A stretch of DNA of 64,000 bases from JAFDZO01 sp044226845 (GCA_044226845.1 JBGAGG010000016.1:47500-111499); one strand, 5' to 3'. Shown: positions 8,336 through 16,862, counted from the stretch's first letter. Numbers and translations are program-made. Notes: generated by a model not told the origin, from the sequence alone.

Positions 8336-9274
8336 TTATTGATCATTCTTAACCTTCTCTGAAATAATCTTCTTTATCTCTTCAATTTTTTCTTTTGCAG
8401 CAGTATATCCGGCATCGTAAATTTGTTTATCGTAGGCATCGCTTAACGGAGGGAACTGATCTACTTTCGGATTTAATGTAATATCAGCTAAGCTTGCATT
8501 ATGGTTGCCTATATTGATAGCATTTACCTGTCCGCCTCTTCTTAATACATCTATGAAAGTTTTTATATCTTCTGCCTTTAAAGATGGAAGAACTGACATA
8601 AGGTTAATTGCAATTACGACATCGGGATTATATTCTTTTGCAATATTTACTGCTACGTTATTCCATACTCCTCCATCGACTAAAACCATTCCGTACATTT
8701 TCACAGGGTCAAACACCATCGGAATAGCGCATGAAGAATTGACTGACGGCGCTATCGGTCCCGATGAAAGAGCAATCGTTTTTCCGCTTAGTAGATCGGA
8801 TGTAATGGCAACAAAAGGAATTTTTAACTGCTCAATATTTTTGGTTTTGATATGAGCTTTTATATAGTCTTGCAGATTTTCACCTGTAACAAATCCTACC
8901 ATTGAGTTAAATATCGAAGCATTGAAAATGTCACCCGCCTTTACTTTGCTTGCAAGAACTCTGAGTGAATCGCTGTTAGGATTATTTGCATACATAGCGC
9001 CTACAAAACTGCCCACACTAGTTCCGACAATCAAATCAATAGGTATATTATTTTCTTCGAATACTTTTAGCGCGCCAAGGTGAGCCATACCAAGAAATGC
9101 TCCTCCTCCAAGTACCAGCGCAACACGAGGTTTTTTATCAAGCTTACGCGGCGGAGGCATTGTGCGGGGTGAATCGATTACCATAAAAGATGCAGAACAG
9201 GAAGACAAAACAGTTGATAGAACAAAAGAGCAAATCAGCAGGCTGATAAGCAGAAGATTTTTTTGGGGTTTCAT
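8336..9274 (-). CDS. Patatin-like phospholipase lipoprotein (RssA/NTE family)
   Basis: A type II signal peptide ends in the lipobox LSSC (Cys26). The patatin core follows: oxyanion loop GGGAFLGMAHLG (from residue 56), nucleophile motif GTSVG (Ser86) and the dyad aspartate in VDGG (Asp200). Patatin enzymes are serine lipid acyl hydrolases. The lipobox implies membrane attachment, probably on the periplasmic side. A close paralogue at 16863 keeps the whole catalytic domain but has lost the signal. A hairpin upstream (9318-9347) separates it from the deoxyhypusine synthase-like gene, so the two are probably transcribed separately. Confidence 0.9.
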   Translation of the reverse strand: MKPQKNLLLISLLICSFVLSTVLSSCSASFMVIDSPRTMPPPRKLDKKPRVALVLGGGAFLGMAHLGALKVFEENNIPIDLIVGTSVGSFVGAMYANNPNSDSLRVLASKVKAGDIFNASIFNSMVGFVTGENLQDYIKAHIKTKNIEQLKIPFVAITSDLLSGKTIALSSGPIAPSVNSSCAIPMVFDPVKMYGMVLVDGGVWNNVAVNIAKEYNPDVVIAINLMSVLPSLKAEDIKTFIDVLRRGGQVNAINIGNHNASLADITLNPKVDQFPPLSDAYDKQIYDAGYTAAKEKIEEIKKIISEKVKNDQ

Positions 9275-9317
9275 AAGGGTTATTAGAAATTATGAACTAT
9301 ATTAATTTATTTTCTCT

Positions 9318-9347
9318 AATATAAATAAAGCCCGTTTTAAACGGGCT
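9318..9347 (-). terminator. Probable terminator of the deoxyhypusine synthase-like gene
   Basis: A near-perfect palindrome (AGCCCGTTT/AAACGGGCT) is followed on the minus strand by TTTATTTATATT. It lies between the minus-strand genes at 9384 and 8336. Confidence 0.65.
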
Positions 9348-9383
9348 CTTAATTCGGAATAATTATTTATCTATCTATACCTT

Positions 9384-10361
9384 TTACTGTCCTAAAATCC
9401 ATGCAAATATAAGAGGTGCTACGATTGTAGCATCGGATTCAACTATGAATTTAGGAGTATGAATATCGAGCTTTCCCCATGTAATTTTTTCATTAGGGAC
9501 TGCGCCGGAGTATGAGCCGTAAGAAGTAGTTGAATCTGAAATCTGGCAGAAATAACTCCAGAAAGGAACATCGTGCATTTCCATGTCCTGATAAAGCATA
9601 GGCACAACGCAGATAGGGAAATCACCGGCAATACCGCCGCCGATCTGGAAAAATCCAACGCCTTTACCGTCTGAATTTTTTGTATACCAGTCAGCAAGCC
9701 ATGCCATATACTCAATGCCGCTTTTCATTGTAGATGCTTTTATTTCACCTTTGATTACATAGGATGCAAATATATTCCCCATAGTGCTGTCTTCCCAGCC
9801 GGGGACAACAATCGGCAGATTCTTTTCCATTGCTGCAAGCATCCAGGAATTTTTCGGATCTATTTCATAGTATTGTTCAAGCACTCCGCTCTTCAGCATC
9901 TTATACATAAACTCATGCGGGAAGTAACGTTCGCCGTTATCATCTGCTTCTTTCCATAATTTGTGAATATGCTTCTGCAATCTTCTGAAAGCTTCTTCTT
10001 CAGGGATGCAGGTATCTGTTACACGGTTATAATGGTTTTCAAGTAAGTCCCATTCTTCCTGCGGGCTGAGGTCTCTGTAATTCGGTAAACGCTTGTAATG
10101 CGAGTGGGCAACAAGGTTCATAATATCTTCTTCAAGATTTGCTCCCGTGCAGCTGATGATTGCAATTTTATCCTGTCTTATCATTTCGGCTAAAGAAATG
10201 CCGAGCTCTGCCGTACTCATTGCGCCGGCAAGTGATACGAGCATTTTACCGCCGTTATCAAGGTGTTCTTCATATCCTTTTGCAGCATCTATTAATGCAG
10301 CAGCATTAAAGTGCAGGAAATTTTGTTCGATAAATTTTGAAATAGGACCTCTTGTTTTCAT
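9384..10361 (-). CDS. Deoxyhypusine synthase-family protein
   Basis: The 325-residue protein is full length for the family and shows SLAGAMSTAELG near residue 43, ISCTGAN near 89, a PIVVPGWEDSTMGN segment, FFQIGGGIAGDF, and the C-terminal ITWGK with Lys297 at the position of the catalytic lysine of deoxyhypusine synthase. That enzyme moves the aminobutyl group of spermidine. Bacteria lack eIF5A/hypusine, and bacterial homologues are thought to act in polyamine metabolism, for example homospermidine formation. No polyamine gene is adjacent, so the substrate cannot be set from context. It is transcribed alone, away from the tRNA gene. Confidence 0.85.
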   Translation of the reverse strand: MKTRGPISKFIEQNFLHFNAAALIDAAKGYEEHLDNGGKMLVSLAGAMSTAELGISLAEMIRQDKIAIISCTGANLEEDIMNLVAHSHYKRLPNYRDLSPQEEWDLLENHYNRVTDTCIPEEEAFRRLQKHIHKLWKEADDNGERYFPHEFMYKMLKSGVLEQYYEIDPKNSWMLAAMEKNLPIVVPGWEDSTMGNIFASYVIKGEIKASTMKSGIEYMAWLADWYTKNSDGKGVGFFQIGGGIAGDFPICVVPMLYQDMEMHDVPFWSYFCQISDSTTSYGSYSGAVPNEKITWGKLDIHTPKFIVESDATIVAPLIFAWILGQ

Positions 10362-10624
10362 AAATATTATTATTTCTGGTTAAAATTCTTAAAAAAGACC
10401 GATGGAGATGTTAAAATACTATTATAAGCGATATAATAAAATGAAAAAATACCTGTCAGATTAAAATAAATTGCAATTTTTAAACATTTCCCATTTTTGC
10501 AATTGATTAACTTTCAGAAAATTGGTATTTTGTTAATTCGTTCTAATAGACAGCAGTTCAATTTGAGCAATCCCGCTAAAAGCGGCATAGTCTGAAACCA
10601 AAAGTTTAGAAATAAATTTTGTAA

Positions 10625-10697
10625 GGACAGGTAGCTCAGTTGGTAGAGCAACGGCCTGAAAAGCCGTGTGTCGCCGGTTCAATTCCGGCCCTGTCCA
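10625..10697 (+). tRNA. tRNA-Phe (GAA)
   Basis: The acceptor stem GGACAGG/CCTGTCC, a D arm TAGCTCAGTTGGTAGAGCA, the anticodon stem ACGGC/GCCGT with loop CTGAAAA (anticodon GAA at 10658-10660) and a T arm with GGTTCAATTCC form a complete cloverleaf. The 3' CCA is not encoded. The 263 bases upstream, back to the deoxyhypusine synthase-like gene, hold no gene; a small CCGCT/AGCGG hairpin at 10572-10585 is the only structure seen there. Confidence 0.97.
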
Positions 10698-10701
10698 CTT
10701 T

Positions 10702-10731
10702 AAAAAGCCCGTTAATAACGGGCTTTTTTAT
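10702..10731 (+). terminator. Rho-independent terminator after tRNA-Phe
   Basis: AAAAAGCCCGTTA and TAACGGGCTTTTTT pair over a very short loop, five bases after the tRNA end. Confidence 0.9.
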
Positions 10732-10810
10732 TTATACCGAATAATTGAATTTATTTAGCTTAAAACACTAAGTACTTTTCTTTAAGGCTTGGAAATAACT
10801 ATGCACGATT

Positions 10811-12586
10811 ATGAAAAAGCCAATTTTAGTTATTCTTGCACTTCTTCTATTCTCATTTTCAATTCAGGCACAAAGCCAAAGATCATACATTAATAATAAA
10901 GAGAAAATCAATAAGACCTTTTTAGAAAAAGGTGAAGTCTATTTTAAATTTCTTTGTTCATCTAAAGATGAAGTTAATAAAATCACCGAGCTGATTTCCA
11001 TCGATAATGTAAAAGATGTTATTCTCGGTTACGAAGTAAAAGCATTTGCCAATGAAAAAGAGTTCGATGATTTTTTAAAGCTTAATGTAGAATTTGACCT
11101 TCTTCCGCTTCCGTGTGAATCTGTTAAAGAGCCTGTGAAGATGGCAGATAATTTACATTCAATTTCTGCATGGGATTCATACCCGACTTACGATGCCTAT
11201 ATTACAATGATGAATAACTTTGCTGCGACTCACCCTGACATTTGTAAAATCGTAAATATCGGAACAACTGTACAGGGAAGACAATTATTATTTGCCGTTA
11301 TTTCAGATAGTGTGAACTCGAGAAAACCCAAGCCAAGATTCATGTACACTTCATCAATACATGGCGATGAAGTGACCGGATATATCTTAATGCTGCGCTT
11401 TATAGATACCTTGCTGAGCAGTTATAGTGCAAACAACAAGCTCACTAATCTTGTAAAAAACTGTGAGATTTGGATATGCCCCCTTGCAAATCCTGACGGT
11501 ACTTATAAAGGCGGCAACAATACAGTAAACGGAGCAGTTCGATTCAACTCTAACAATATTGACTTAAACAGAAACTATCCCGATGCAGCGGCAGGTCCGC
11601 ATCCCGACGGAAATGTTTACCAGCCCGAAACAATTGCATTCATGAATATTGCCAATACATACAATTTTACCATGGGTGCAAATTTCCATGGAGGCGAAGA
11701 AGTTTTTAATTACCCATGGGATACCTGGGCACGCTTGCATCCCGATGATGACTGGAGCATTAAAGTCGGCAAGCGATATGTTGATACAGTGCATGCAAAC
11801 AGTACAGGCGGATACATGACGGCAATTTTAGGTTACCCGAATTATCCCGGCTTAGTGAACGGCTATGCATGGTACAGAATAACCGGCGGAAGACAGGACT
11901 GGATGAACTATTACAAAGGTTGCCGCGAAGTTACTATAGAAATATCGGACACAAAATTATTACCTGCTGCCCAACTCCCTTCCCGATGGAATTACAATTT
12001 CAAATCTTTCATAAACCATGTCGGCGAATCACTATATGGTATCAGAGGAATTATCAGAGATTCAATAACCAATCGCCCTCTCAAAGCGAAAATATCCGTA
12101 CTTGGCAAAGAAATTACAGATAGCACCTGGATATTTTCGGATTCAATCTGCGGAGATTATCACAGGCTTATAGCAGCCGGGACATATACAATAACTTTTT
12201 CTTCTGCTAATCATTATTCTAAAACTATTACAGGAGTTCGCGCTCAGTATGATTCAACTACTATTCTCGATGTAATTCTCAGACCAAATACAATTAATAT
12301 TTCAAACTTAAATACATTATCTTATACGTTTGAGTTAAGACAGAATTATCCAAATCCTTTTAATCCTTCAACTGTAATTAAATATTTTATTCCGGTAAAG
12401 AACTTTGTAATGCTGAAGATTTACGATTCCAAAGGCTCGGAAATAATGAGTTTAGTCAATGAGTACAAATCCCCCGGTGAATATGAAATTCAATTTGTTA
12501 ATAAAAATCTCAGCAGCGGAATTTATTATTATAAATTAACAGCCGGAGATTTTTCAGAGACAAAGAAGATGATTCTGCTGAAATAA
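10811..12586 (+). CDS. T9SS-secreted zinc carboxypeptidase (M14 family)
   Basis: Order of parts: signal peptide (about 20 residues, SIQAQ), a propeptide-like region to about residue 120, an M14 catalytic domain to about 400, a carboxypeptidase-regulatory-like beta domain (about 415-490), and a T9SS sorting domain from QNYPNPFNPSTVIKY. The zinc ligands are His184 and Glu187 in SIHGDE and His293 in NFHGG; the catalytic Glu is Glu377 in VTIEIS; NRNYPD is the substrate-side motif. The enzyme should remove C-terminal residues from extracellular peptides. The next gene shares a nearly identical sorting domain. Assignment to M14 is secure; the specificity is unknown. Confidence 0.92.
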   Translation: MKKPILVILALLLFSFSIQAQSQRSYINNKEKINKTFLEKGEVYFKFLCSSKDEVNKITELISIDNVKDVILGYEVKAFANEKEFDDFLKLNVEFDLLPLPCESVKEPVKMADNLHSISAWDSYPTYDAYITMMNNFAATHPDICKIVNIGTTVQGRQLLFAVISDSVNSRKPKPRFMYTSSIHGDEVTGYILMLRFIDTLLSSYSANNKLTNLVKNCEIWICPLANPDGTYKGGNNTVNGAVRFNSNNIDLNRNYPDAAAGPHPDGNVYQPETIAFMNIANTYNFTMGANFHGGEEVFNYPWDTWARLHPDDDWSIKVGKRYVDTVHANSTGGYMTAILGYPNYPGLVNGYAWYRITGGRQDWMNYYKGCREVTIEISDTKLLPAAQLPSRWNYNFKSFINHVGESLYGIRGIIRDSITNRPLKAKISVLGKEITDSTWIFSDSICGDYHRLIAAGTYTITFSSANHYSKTITGVRAQYDSTTILDVILRPNTINISNLNTLSYTFELRQNYPNPFNPSTVIKYFIPVKNFVMLKIYDSKGSEIMSLVNEYKSPGEYEIQFVNKNLSSGIYYYKLTAGDFSETKKMILLK

Positions 12587-12620
12587 TTTTTTCAAATGTT
12601 TCCCATTTAAAGAAAGAATT

Positions 12621-13484
12621 ATGAAAAAGAAATTAACGTTACTAAACTTAGCTGCACTTATTTTCTTAGATTTAATATTATTCTCACACCCAATTCATGC
12701 GCAGCCAATTTTATTTGATTTTGATAATGCTCCGCTTTATACGAGCTTCCCAGTCGACCAGACAACCGGTGGAATTACCGCTCATTTCACAGCAACAGGT
12801 CAAGGCTATTCAATACAAAATGCAAACGCTCTTGGTTTCACTCCAATAGGATTCTCCGGAAGAATACTTTATCCAAATAGTATTTTCAGTTCCGATATTA
12901 GCATTCAGTTTGACCATATGATTTCTGACTTCTCAATTCTTTACTGCTGCCAGGAACTTGGCTGCGATGACGCTGCAACAATGAAAGTAACTGCTTACAA
13001 TAGTGGAACATTGATTGGATTTAATACCCGCACTGCTACTTATCCCGGAACATATCCTGTTGATACATTGAAATGTGCATTCCCTCAGGGATTTAATAGT
13101 GTTGTTCTTCATTATCAACAACGCCCCCCGACCTGTCAGGATTACGGAGTAATTTACTTAGCAGATAAAATGCAGGTAACATCTTTAGTTGTAAATGTAA
13201 ATTCTGCAAATAGCAATATTACAAACTTTGGATTAGCTCAAAATTATCCTAATCCTTTTAATCCTTCAACTGTAATTAAATATTTTATCCCGGTAAAGAA
13301 TTTTGTAACGCTGAAGATTTACGATTCCAAAGGAATGGAAATAATTACTTTAGTCAATGAGAACAAATCCCCAGGCGAATATGAAATTCAGTTTGTAAAT
13401 AAAGATTTAAGCAGTGGAATTTATTATTACAAGTTAACTGCCGGAGATTTTTCAGATACTAAGAAAATGATTCTGCTGAAATAA
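12621..13484 (+). CDS. T9SS-secreted protein of unknown function
   Basis: A signal peptide ends near IHAQP. The mature N-terminal domain (about residues 30-195) is rich in beta-type sequence with FDNAP, GITAHFTATGQGYSIQ, VTAYNSGTLIG and VVLHYQ, a pattern seen in jelly-roll, lectin-like domains of secreted proteins, and contains five cysteines (CC, C, C, C). The remaining 90 residues are a T9SS sorting domain nearly identical to that of the carboxypeptidase 35 bases upstream. No catalytic motif is visible. The two genes are close enough to be cotranscribed. Confidence 0.8.
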   Translation: MKKKLTLLNLAALIFLDLILFSHPIHAQPILFDFDNAPLYTSFPVDQTTGGITAHFTATGQGYSIQNANALGFTPIGFSGRILYPNSIFSSDISIQFDHMISDFSILYCCQELGCDDAATMKVTAYNSGTLIGFNTRTATYPGTYPVDTLKCAFPQGFNSVVLHYQQRPPTCQDYGVIYLADKMQVTSLVVNVNSANSNITNFGLAQNYPNPFNPSTVIKYFIPVKNFVTLKIYDSKGMEIITLVNENKSPGEYEIQFVNKDLSSGIYYYKLTAGDFSDTKKMILLK

Positions 13485-13510
13485 TATTTTTAATGTTAAG
13501 TTTAAAATTA

Positions 13511-13536
13511 AAGCCTGTTACAAACAGGCTTTTTTA
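13511..13536 (+). terminator. Rho-independent terminator
   Basis: AAGCCTGTT pairs with AACAGGCTT around ACA and is followed by TTTTT, after the unknown T9SS gene. Confidence 0.85.
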
Positions 13537-13586
13537 CTGAACGATAAAACTCCTTCTGAATTTTTACTTTCCTGCAATTACAGTAA

Positions 13587-14420
13587 ATTGAGCCATGCAA
13601 AAATACGTATGAAAATCTTGCAAAGCTGAATGTACCTGTTTACCTTCTTGGCTGCATAGGTGAAGATGCAAACGGAAATCTAATAGAAGATAAAACAAAA
13701 CTTGCCGGAGTAAACACAGAACACGTTTTTAAAAATCCGGATATAAAAACTTCAGTCTATCTTTCTGTCTCCAATAACAAAGGTGAGCTGATAACAGCCG
13801 TTAATGATATGACTGACACTGTAAAATTTATCACAGTCAAATACCTTGAAAGTAAATATGAAATTATAAAGAACAGCAAAGTAATTTTTGCAGATACAAA
13901 TCTTGAATTCAAAGCTCTTCAGTATATCATTACTATTGCCAATGAGAATAATATTCCGCTTTACATTGATACTGTCTCAATAGAAAAATCAAATAACGTA
14001 AAAGATTTAACAGGCACAATAAATTATCTCTCGCCTAATCTTAATGAGTTCAGAAATCTATTCGGCGAATTTAACATAGACAGAATCAATTTCAAAATTG
14101 AAAATCCCGAATATCAAAAATATAATTCAATTATTCTAAAACGCAGTGATAAGGGAATCGTTTTAATTAATATAAAGAACAGGAAAATAAAAATATTTAA
14201 TGCTATACAGATGGAAGCAGTTGAGCCTAACGGAGCAGGCGACGCATTCAATGCCGGATTTATATACGGACTTATGAACAGCTACGAAGAATATGATTCC
14301 GTTTATCTCGGCATCTGCGCAGCATATTACACACTGAAATCATTTCATTCAGTATCGGAAAAATTAACAGAAGAAAATTTAATACAATTATTTAACAGGA
14401 AAACATCCAATGAGTTCTAA
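13587..14420 (+). pseudogene. psuK: Pseudouridine kinase (PfkB family), 5'-truncated
   Basis: From 13587 the frame encodes a PfkB kinase that begins inside the family: KNTYENLAKLNVPVYLLG is the segment that normally follows the GG..N motif, and VEPNGAGDAF near the C-terminus carries the catalytic aspartate. The first 40 or so residues, including the glycine pair that contacts the sugar, are absent. A TAA lies at 13584 in frame, and the previous gene's terminator ends only about 50 bases earlier, so there is no room for the missing part. The first in-frame ATG (13809) is well inside the fold. The next gene, overlapping the stop, is psuG, which fits pseudouridine breakdown. The gene is probably inactive. 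Confidence 0.8.
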
Positions 14421-15330
14421 AAAAAGTTTTAACGAATTTCTACAGATATCAGATGAAGTACAGGCTGCTTTGAATGATAACAAACCTATTGTTGCACTAG
14501 AGTCAACAATCATTTCCCACGGTATGCCATATCCGCAGAATTACGAAACAGCTAAGCAGGTTGAAAATACAGTCAGAGAAAACGGAGCAGTGCCAGCTAC
14601 AATTGCCATACTTAACGGCATAATAAAAATCGGACTCGGTGAAGATGATCTGCAAATCCTTTCGAACAGCGGCAATATTTTAAAAGCATCTCGCAGAGAT
14701 ATTCCTGTTATCGTCTCGGAAAAACTTAATGCAGCCACAACTGTTTCCGCTACTATGATTTGCGCCGCATTAGCCGGGCTTAAAATTTTTGCCACAGGCG
14801 GTATAGGCGGAGTTCACCGCAACGGTAATGAATCGTTCGATATATCAGCCGACTTAACCGAACTTGCTCAGACCAATATTGCAGTAGTATCTGCCGGAGT
14901 AAAATCAATTCTGGATATCGGCTTAACACTGGAGTATCTTGAAACGCTCGGCGTTCCTGTTATTGGTTACGGCACCGATGAATTCCCGGCATTTTATACA
15001 AGGCAGTCAGGATTTAAAGTGAATTACAAATTAGATACGGCTGAACAAATCGGCAGCATGATAAAAACAAAATGGGAGCTGGGCTTAAACGGCGGAGTAA
15101 TTGTTGCAAACCCGATCCCTGAAGAGTTTTCAATGGATAAAAGCAAAATCGATAATGCCATTGAAGAAGCCTTAAAGAACGCAGATAAAAAAGGAATCAA
15201 AGGAAAAGATGTAACTCCTTTTTTACTGGGAGAAATAAAAAACATTACAGGCGGCTCAAGCCTTGACTCAAACATAAAACTAGTTTTGAATAACGCAAAA
15301 CTTGCTGCGCAAATTTCATCAGCACTATAA
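14410..15330 (+). CDS. psuG: Pseudouridine-5'-phosphate glycosidase
   Basis: The 306-residue protein matches PsuG throughout: ALESTIISHGMPYPQN near residue 25, GAVPATIAILNG, SRRDIP, a TTVSATM segment, FATGGIGGVHR, VVSAGVKSILDI and GYGTDEFPAFY. The enzyme splits pseudouridine 5'-phosphate to uracil and ribose 5-phosphate. Its start overlaps the end of the broken psuK by 11 bases, so the two were probably translationally coupled. With psuK truncated, the phosphorylated substrate would have to come from another kinase. Confidence 0.95.
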   Translation: MSSKKSFNEFLQISDEVQAALNDNKPIVALESTIISHGMPYPQNYETAKQVENTVRENGAVPATIAILNGIIKIGLGEDDLQILSNSGNILKASRRDIPVIVSEKLNAATTVSATMICAALAGLKIFATGGIGGVHRNGNESFDISADLTELAQTNIAVVSAGVKSILDIGLTLEYLETLGVPVIGYGTDEFPAFYTRQSGFKVNYKLDTAEQIGSMIKTKWELGLNGGVIVANPIPEEFSMDKSKIDNAIEEALKNADKKGIKGKDVTPFLLGEIKNITGGSSLDSNIKLVLNNAKLAAQISSAL

Positions 15331-15396
15331 TTGTATGTTAACTAATGAAGCCTTAAATTACTTTTAAATTCGTCTCAAAAAAATTATAACCTCAAA

Positions 15397-16215
15397 ATGA
15401 AATTCAATAAAATTATTATCGTCACACTTGTTTTAGCGTGCTTATTTTTCCTGTATGAAAGCCTCTCTGCTTTTGGTGCAGGAATCACAGGCAGGACAAA
15501 GAAATCCGGAACTCCGGGATGCACTTGTCACGGCTCAAGCCCCACACAAAGCGTGAGCGTTAAAATAACCGGACCCACATCTGTTCAGGCCGGAGATACT
15601 GCAACGTACAGGCTTCAGTTATTCGGCGGTCCGTTAGTTGCAGGTGGATGCGATATAGCTGCTCAGACAGGAACACTTCTAACCAGCTATCTTGAATCAC
15701 AGCTTCAATTATTAAGCGGTGAAATTACCCATACAAGCCCTAAGCTTTCCGCCGGCGGCGATACAATCCGCTGGACCTTTAAGTACAAAGCGCCAAACGC
15801 TCCGAACACAAAAGATTCGATATACGCAAACGGCAACTCTGTAAACCTTGCAGCCGGTTCAAGCGGCGATGCCTGGAACTATGCACCTAACTTTGTAATT
15901 AATGTTACGCCTCCAACTTCTATTATAAAGAACACGGAAACAGTTAAGAATTTTAAGCTGGGTCAGAATTCCCCAAACCCGTTCAATCCTTCTACTAAAA
16001 TTAGCTTTTCAATTGTGAAGAGCGGATTTGTAAGTCTGAAGCTTTACGATAACCTTGGCCGTTTAGCCGCTGACCTTGTGAATGAAAACCTTTCGGCAGG
16101 CAGCTATGATGTTACAATGGATGCCTCAACTTACGGACTCACAAGTGGTATGTATTACTACAGCTTAGAAGCAAACGGTTTTAATGAAACTAAGAAAATG
16201 ATATTGGCAAAGTAA
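15397..16215 (+). CDS. T9SS-secreted choice-of-anchor V protein with a CxCH motif
   Basis: A hydrophobic signal segment (residues 1-25) is followed by GAGITGRTKKSGTPGCTCHG, which resembles the start of choice-of-anchor V proteins; the cysteines and histidine (CTCH) are conserved in that family but the spacing is one residue short of a haem c motif. A beta-sandwich domain follows to about residue 175 (reeler-like pattern AGDTATYRLQLFGG), then a T9SS sorting domain from QNSPNPFNPSTKISF. It is probably a surface protein; no enzyme role can be assigned. A strong terminator follows. Confidence 0.8.
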   Translation: MKFNKIIIVTLVLACLFFLYESLSAFGAGITGRTKKSGTPGCTCHGSSPTQSVSVKITGPTSVQAGDTATYRLQLFGGPLVAGGCDIAAQTGTLLTSYLESQLQLLSGEITHTSPKLSAGGDTIRWTFKYKAPNAPNTKDSIYANGNSVNLAAGSSGDAWNYAPNFVINVTPPTSIIKNTETVKNFKLGQNSPNPFNPSTKISFSIVKSGFVSLKLYDNLGRLAADLVNENLSAGSYDVTMDASTYGLTSGMYYYSLEANGFNETKKMILAK

Positions 16216-16240
16216 TAAGTAACTGTTTATTTATAATTTT

Positions 16241-16277
16241 AAAAGCAATCCGTCTTTTTGATGGATTGCTTTTTTTA
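16241..16277 (+). terminator. Rho-independent terminator
   Basis: AAAAGCAATCC pairs with GGATTGCTTTT around GTCTTTTTGAT and is followed by a run of T. Confidence 0.85.
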
Positions 16278-16291
16278 TTGTCCTTCGGAAA

Positions 16292-16321
16292 GTCACATTA
16301 TTGTTACATTATTGTCACATT
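16292..16321. repeat. Tandem GT(C/T)ACATTATT motifs
   Basis: GTCACATTATT, GTTACATTATT and GTCACATTC follow each other at 11-12 base intervals, close to one helical turn. A related two-unit copy with the same downstream TTTATAATT and CCGGCTCA words lies at 60343-60360. Confidence 0.6.
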
Positions 16322-16378
16322 CTTTAATTCCGGCTCAATTTCAACCAATTCAACATTTCTAATAATTTTATTCCTAAT

Positions 16379-16474
16379 GACGGATTTTTGACGGATTCTT
16401 TGATTTCACGCAAATTTTGAAGAATTCGCTTTTGTAATATTTTTTTCTCTTCCACGTCGGATTTTTGACGGATT
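16379..16474. repeat. Direct repeats of G(A/T)CGGATTTTTGACGGATT
   Basis: Two 19-base copies begin at 16379 and 16456, and a third starts at 60292. Each contains two CGGATTT-type half units. Shorter CGGATTTTGAAAAT versions occur at 16541 and, inverted, at 16602. Confidence 0.65.
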
Positions 16475-16540
16475 TTGAAAAATCTATGTTGTTTTTACAA
16501 TACTTCACTTTCTCAAAATCCGGCATTTGAAGTTCTGAGC

Positions 16541-16617
16541 GTCGGATTTTGAAAATCCCAGTATTTTTTTACAATTCGCCACAGCGAACCTTCGGTACTG
16601 CATTTTGAAAATCCGAC
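16541..16617. repeat. Inverted repeat, 16-base arms with nested pairing
   Basis: The arms GTCGGATTTTGAAAAT (16541) and ATTTTGAAAATCCGAC (16602) pair with one mismatch. Inside, CAGTA/TACTG and TTCG/CGAA can also pair. The element could be a small non-autonomous repeat or a structured transcript; no target-site duplication is obvious. Confidence 0.55.
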
Positions 16618-16735
16618 AGTGTTGGATTTTAGTAAAGATTTTTATTACTCTACTGATACCTTTCAATACATACTAAACACAAACTTAATTTACAAAAAAA
16701 TAAATTTCCGTTCACTGAAATCTTCCCTATTAGTA

Positions 16736-16770
16736 GGGATAGGGAGGAATTTTTACCTATCCCTTATTTT
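16736..16770 (+). other. Hairpin GGGATAGG/CCTATCCC followed by a T-rich run
   Basis: Eight-base arms at 16736-16743 and 16756-16763 are followed by TTATTTTAC, which resembles a terminator although no gene ends just upstream. The word TCCCTATTAGTAG directly before it recurs inverted at 60468-60480. Confidence 0.45.
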
Positions 16771-16862
16771 ACTACTTAGATTAATTCAAAAGATGGTTAA
16801 TTTAAGCAGCGGTTCATACTCTTAAAACTACAAGTCCGGAATGAAAATGTTCTTCATCGTTT

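Larger units (their letters stand above)
16278..16862. other. Repeat-rich intergenic region upstream of the second patatin gene
   Basis: No convincing gene lies in these 585 bases; a 68-codon open frame at 16619 overlaps repeats and has no homology. The region contains, in order, GTCACATT-type repeats (16292-16321), two direct copies of a GACGGATTTTTGACGG unit, an inverted repeat of 16-base arms (16541-16617), an AT-rich stretch, and a hairpin (16736-16763). Several of these units reappear near 60290-60480. The last 20 bases encode a remnant of the patatin lipobox. Confidence 0.6.

Noticed and set aside
10572..10585. Small CCGCT/AGCGG hairpin before tRNA-Phe
   Set aside because: No T run, very short stem and no gene ends nearby; not enough to call a regulatory element.
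13809..14420. psuK read as a complete short gene from the ATG at 13809
   Set aside because: Clear PfkB homology continues upstream of that ATG in the same frame to 13609, so the ATG is internal and the gene is truncated, not short.
16619..16825. 68-codon open frame between the repeat block and the patatin gene
   Set aside because: It starts within the inverted repeat, has biased low-complexity composition, no recognisable motif and no ribosome site; chance frame in AT-rich DNA.
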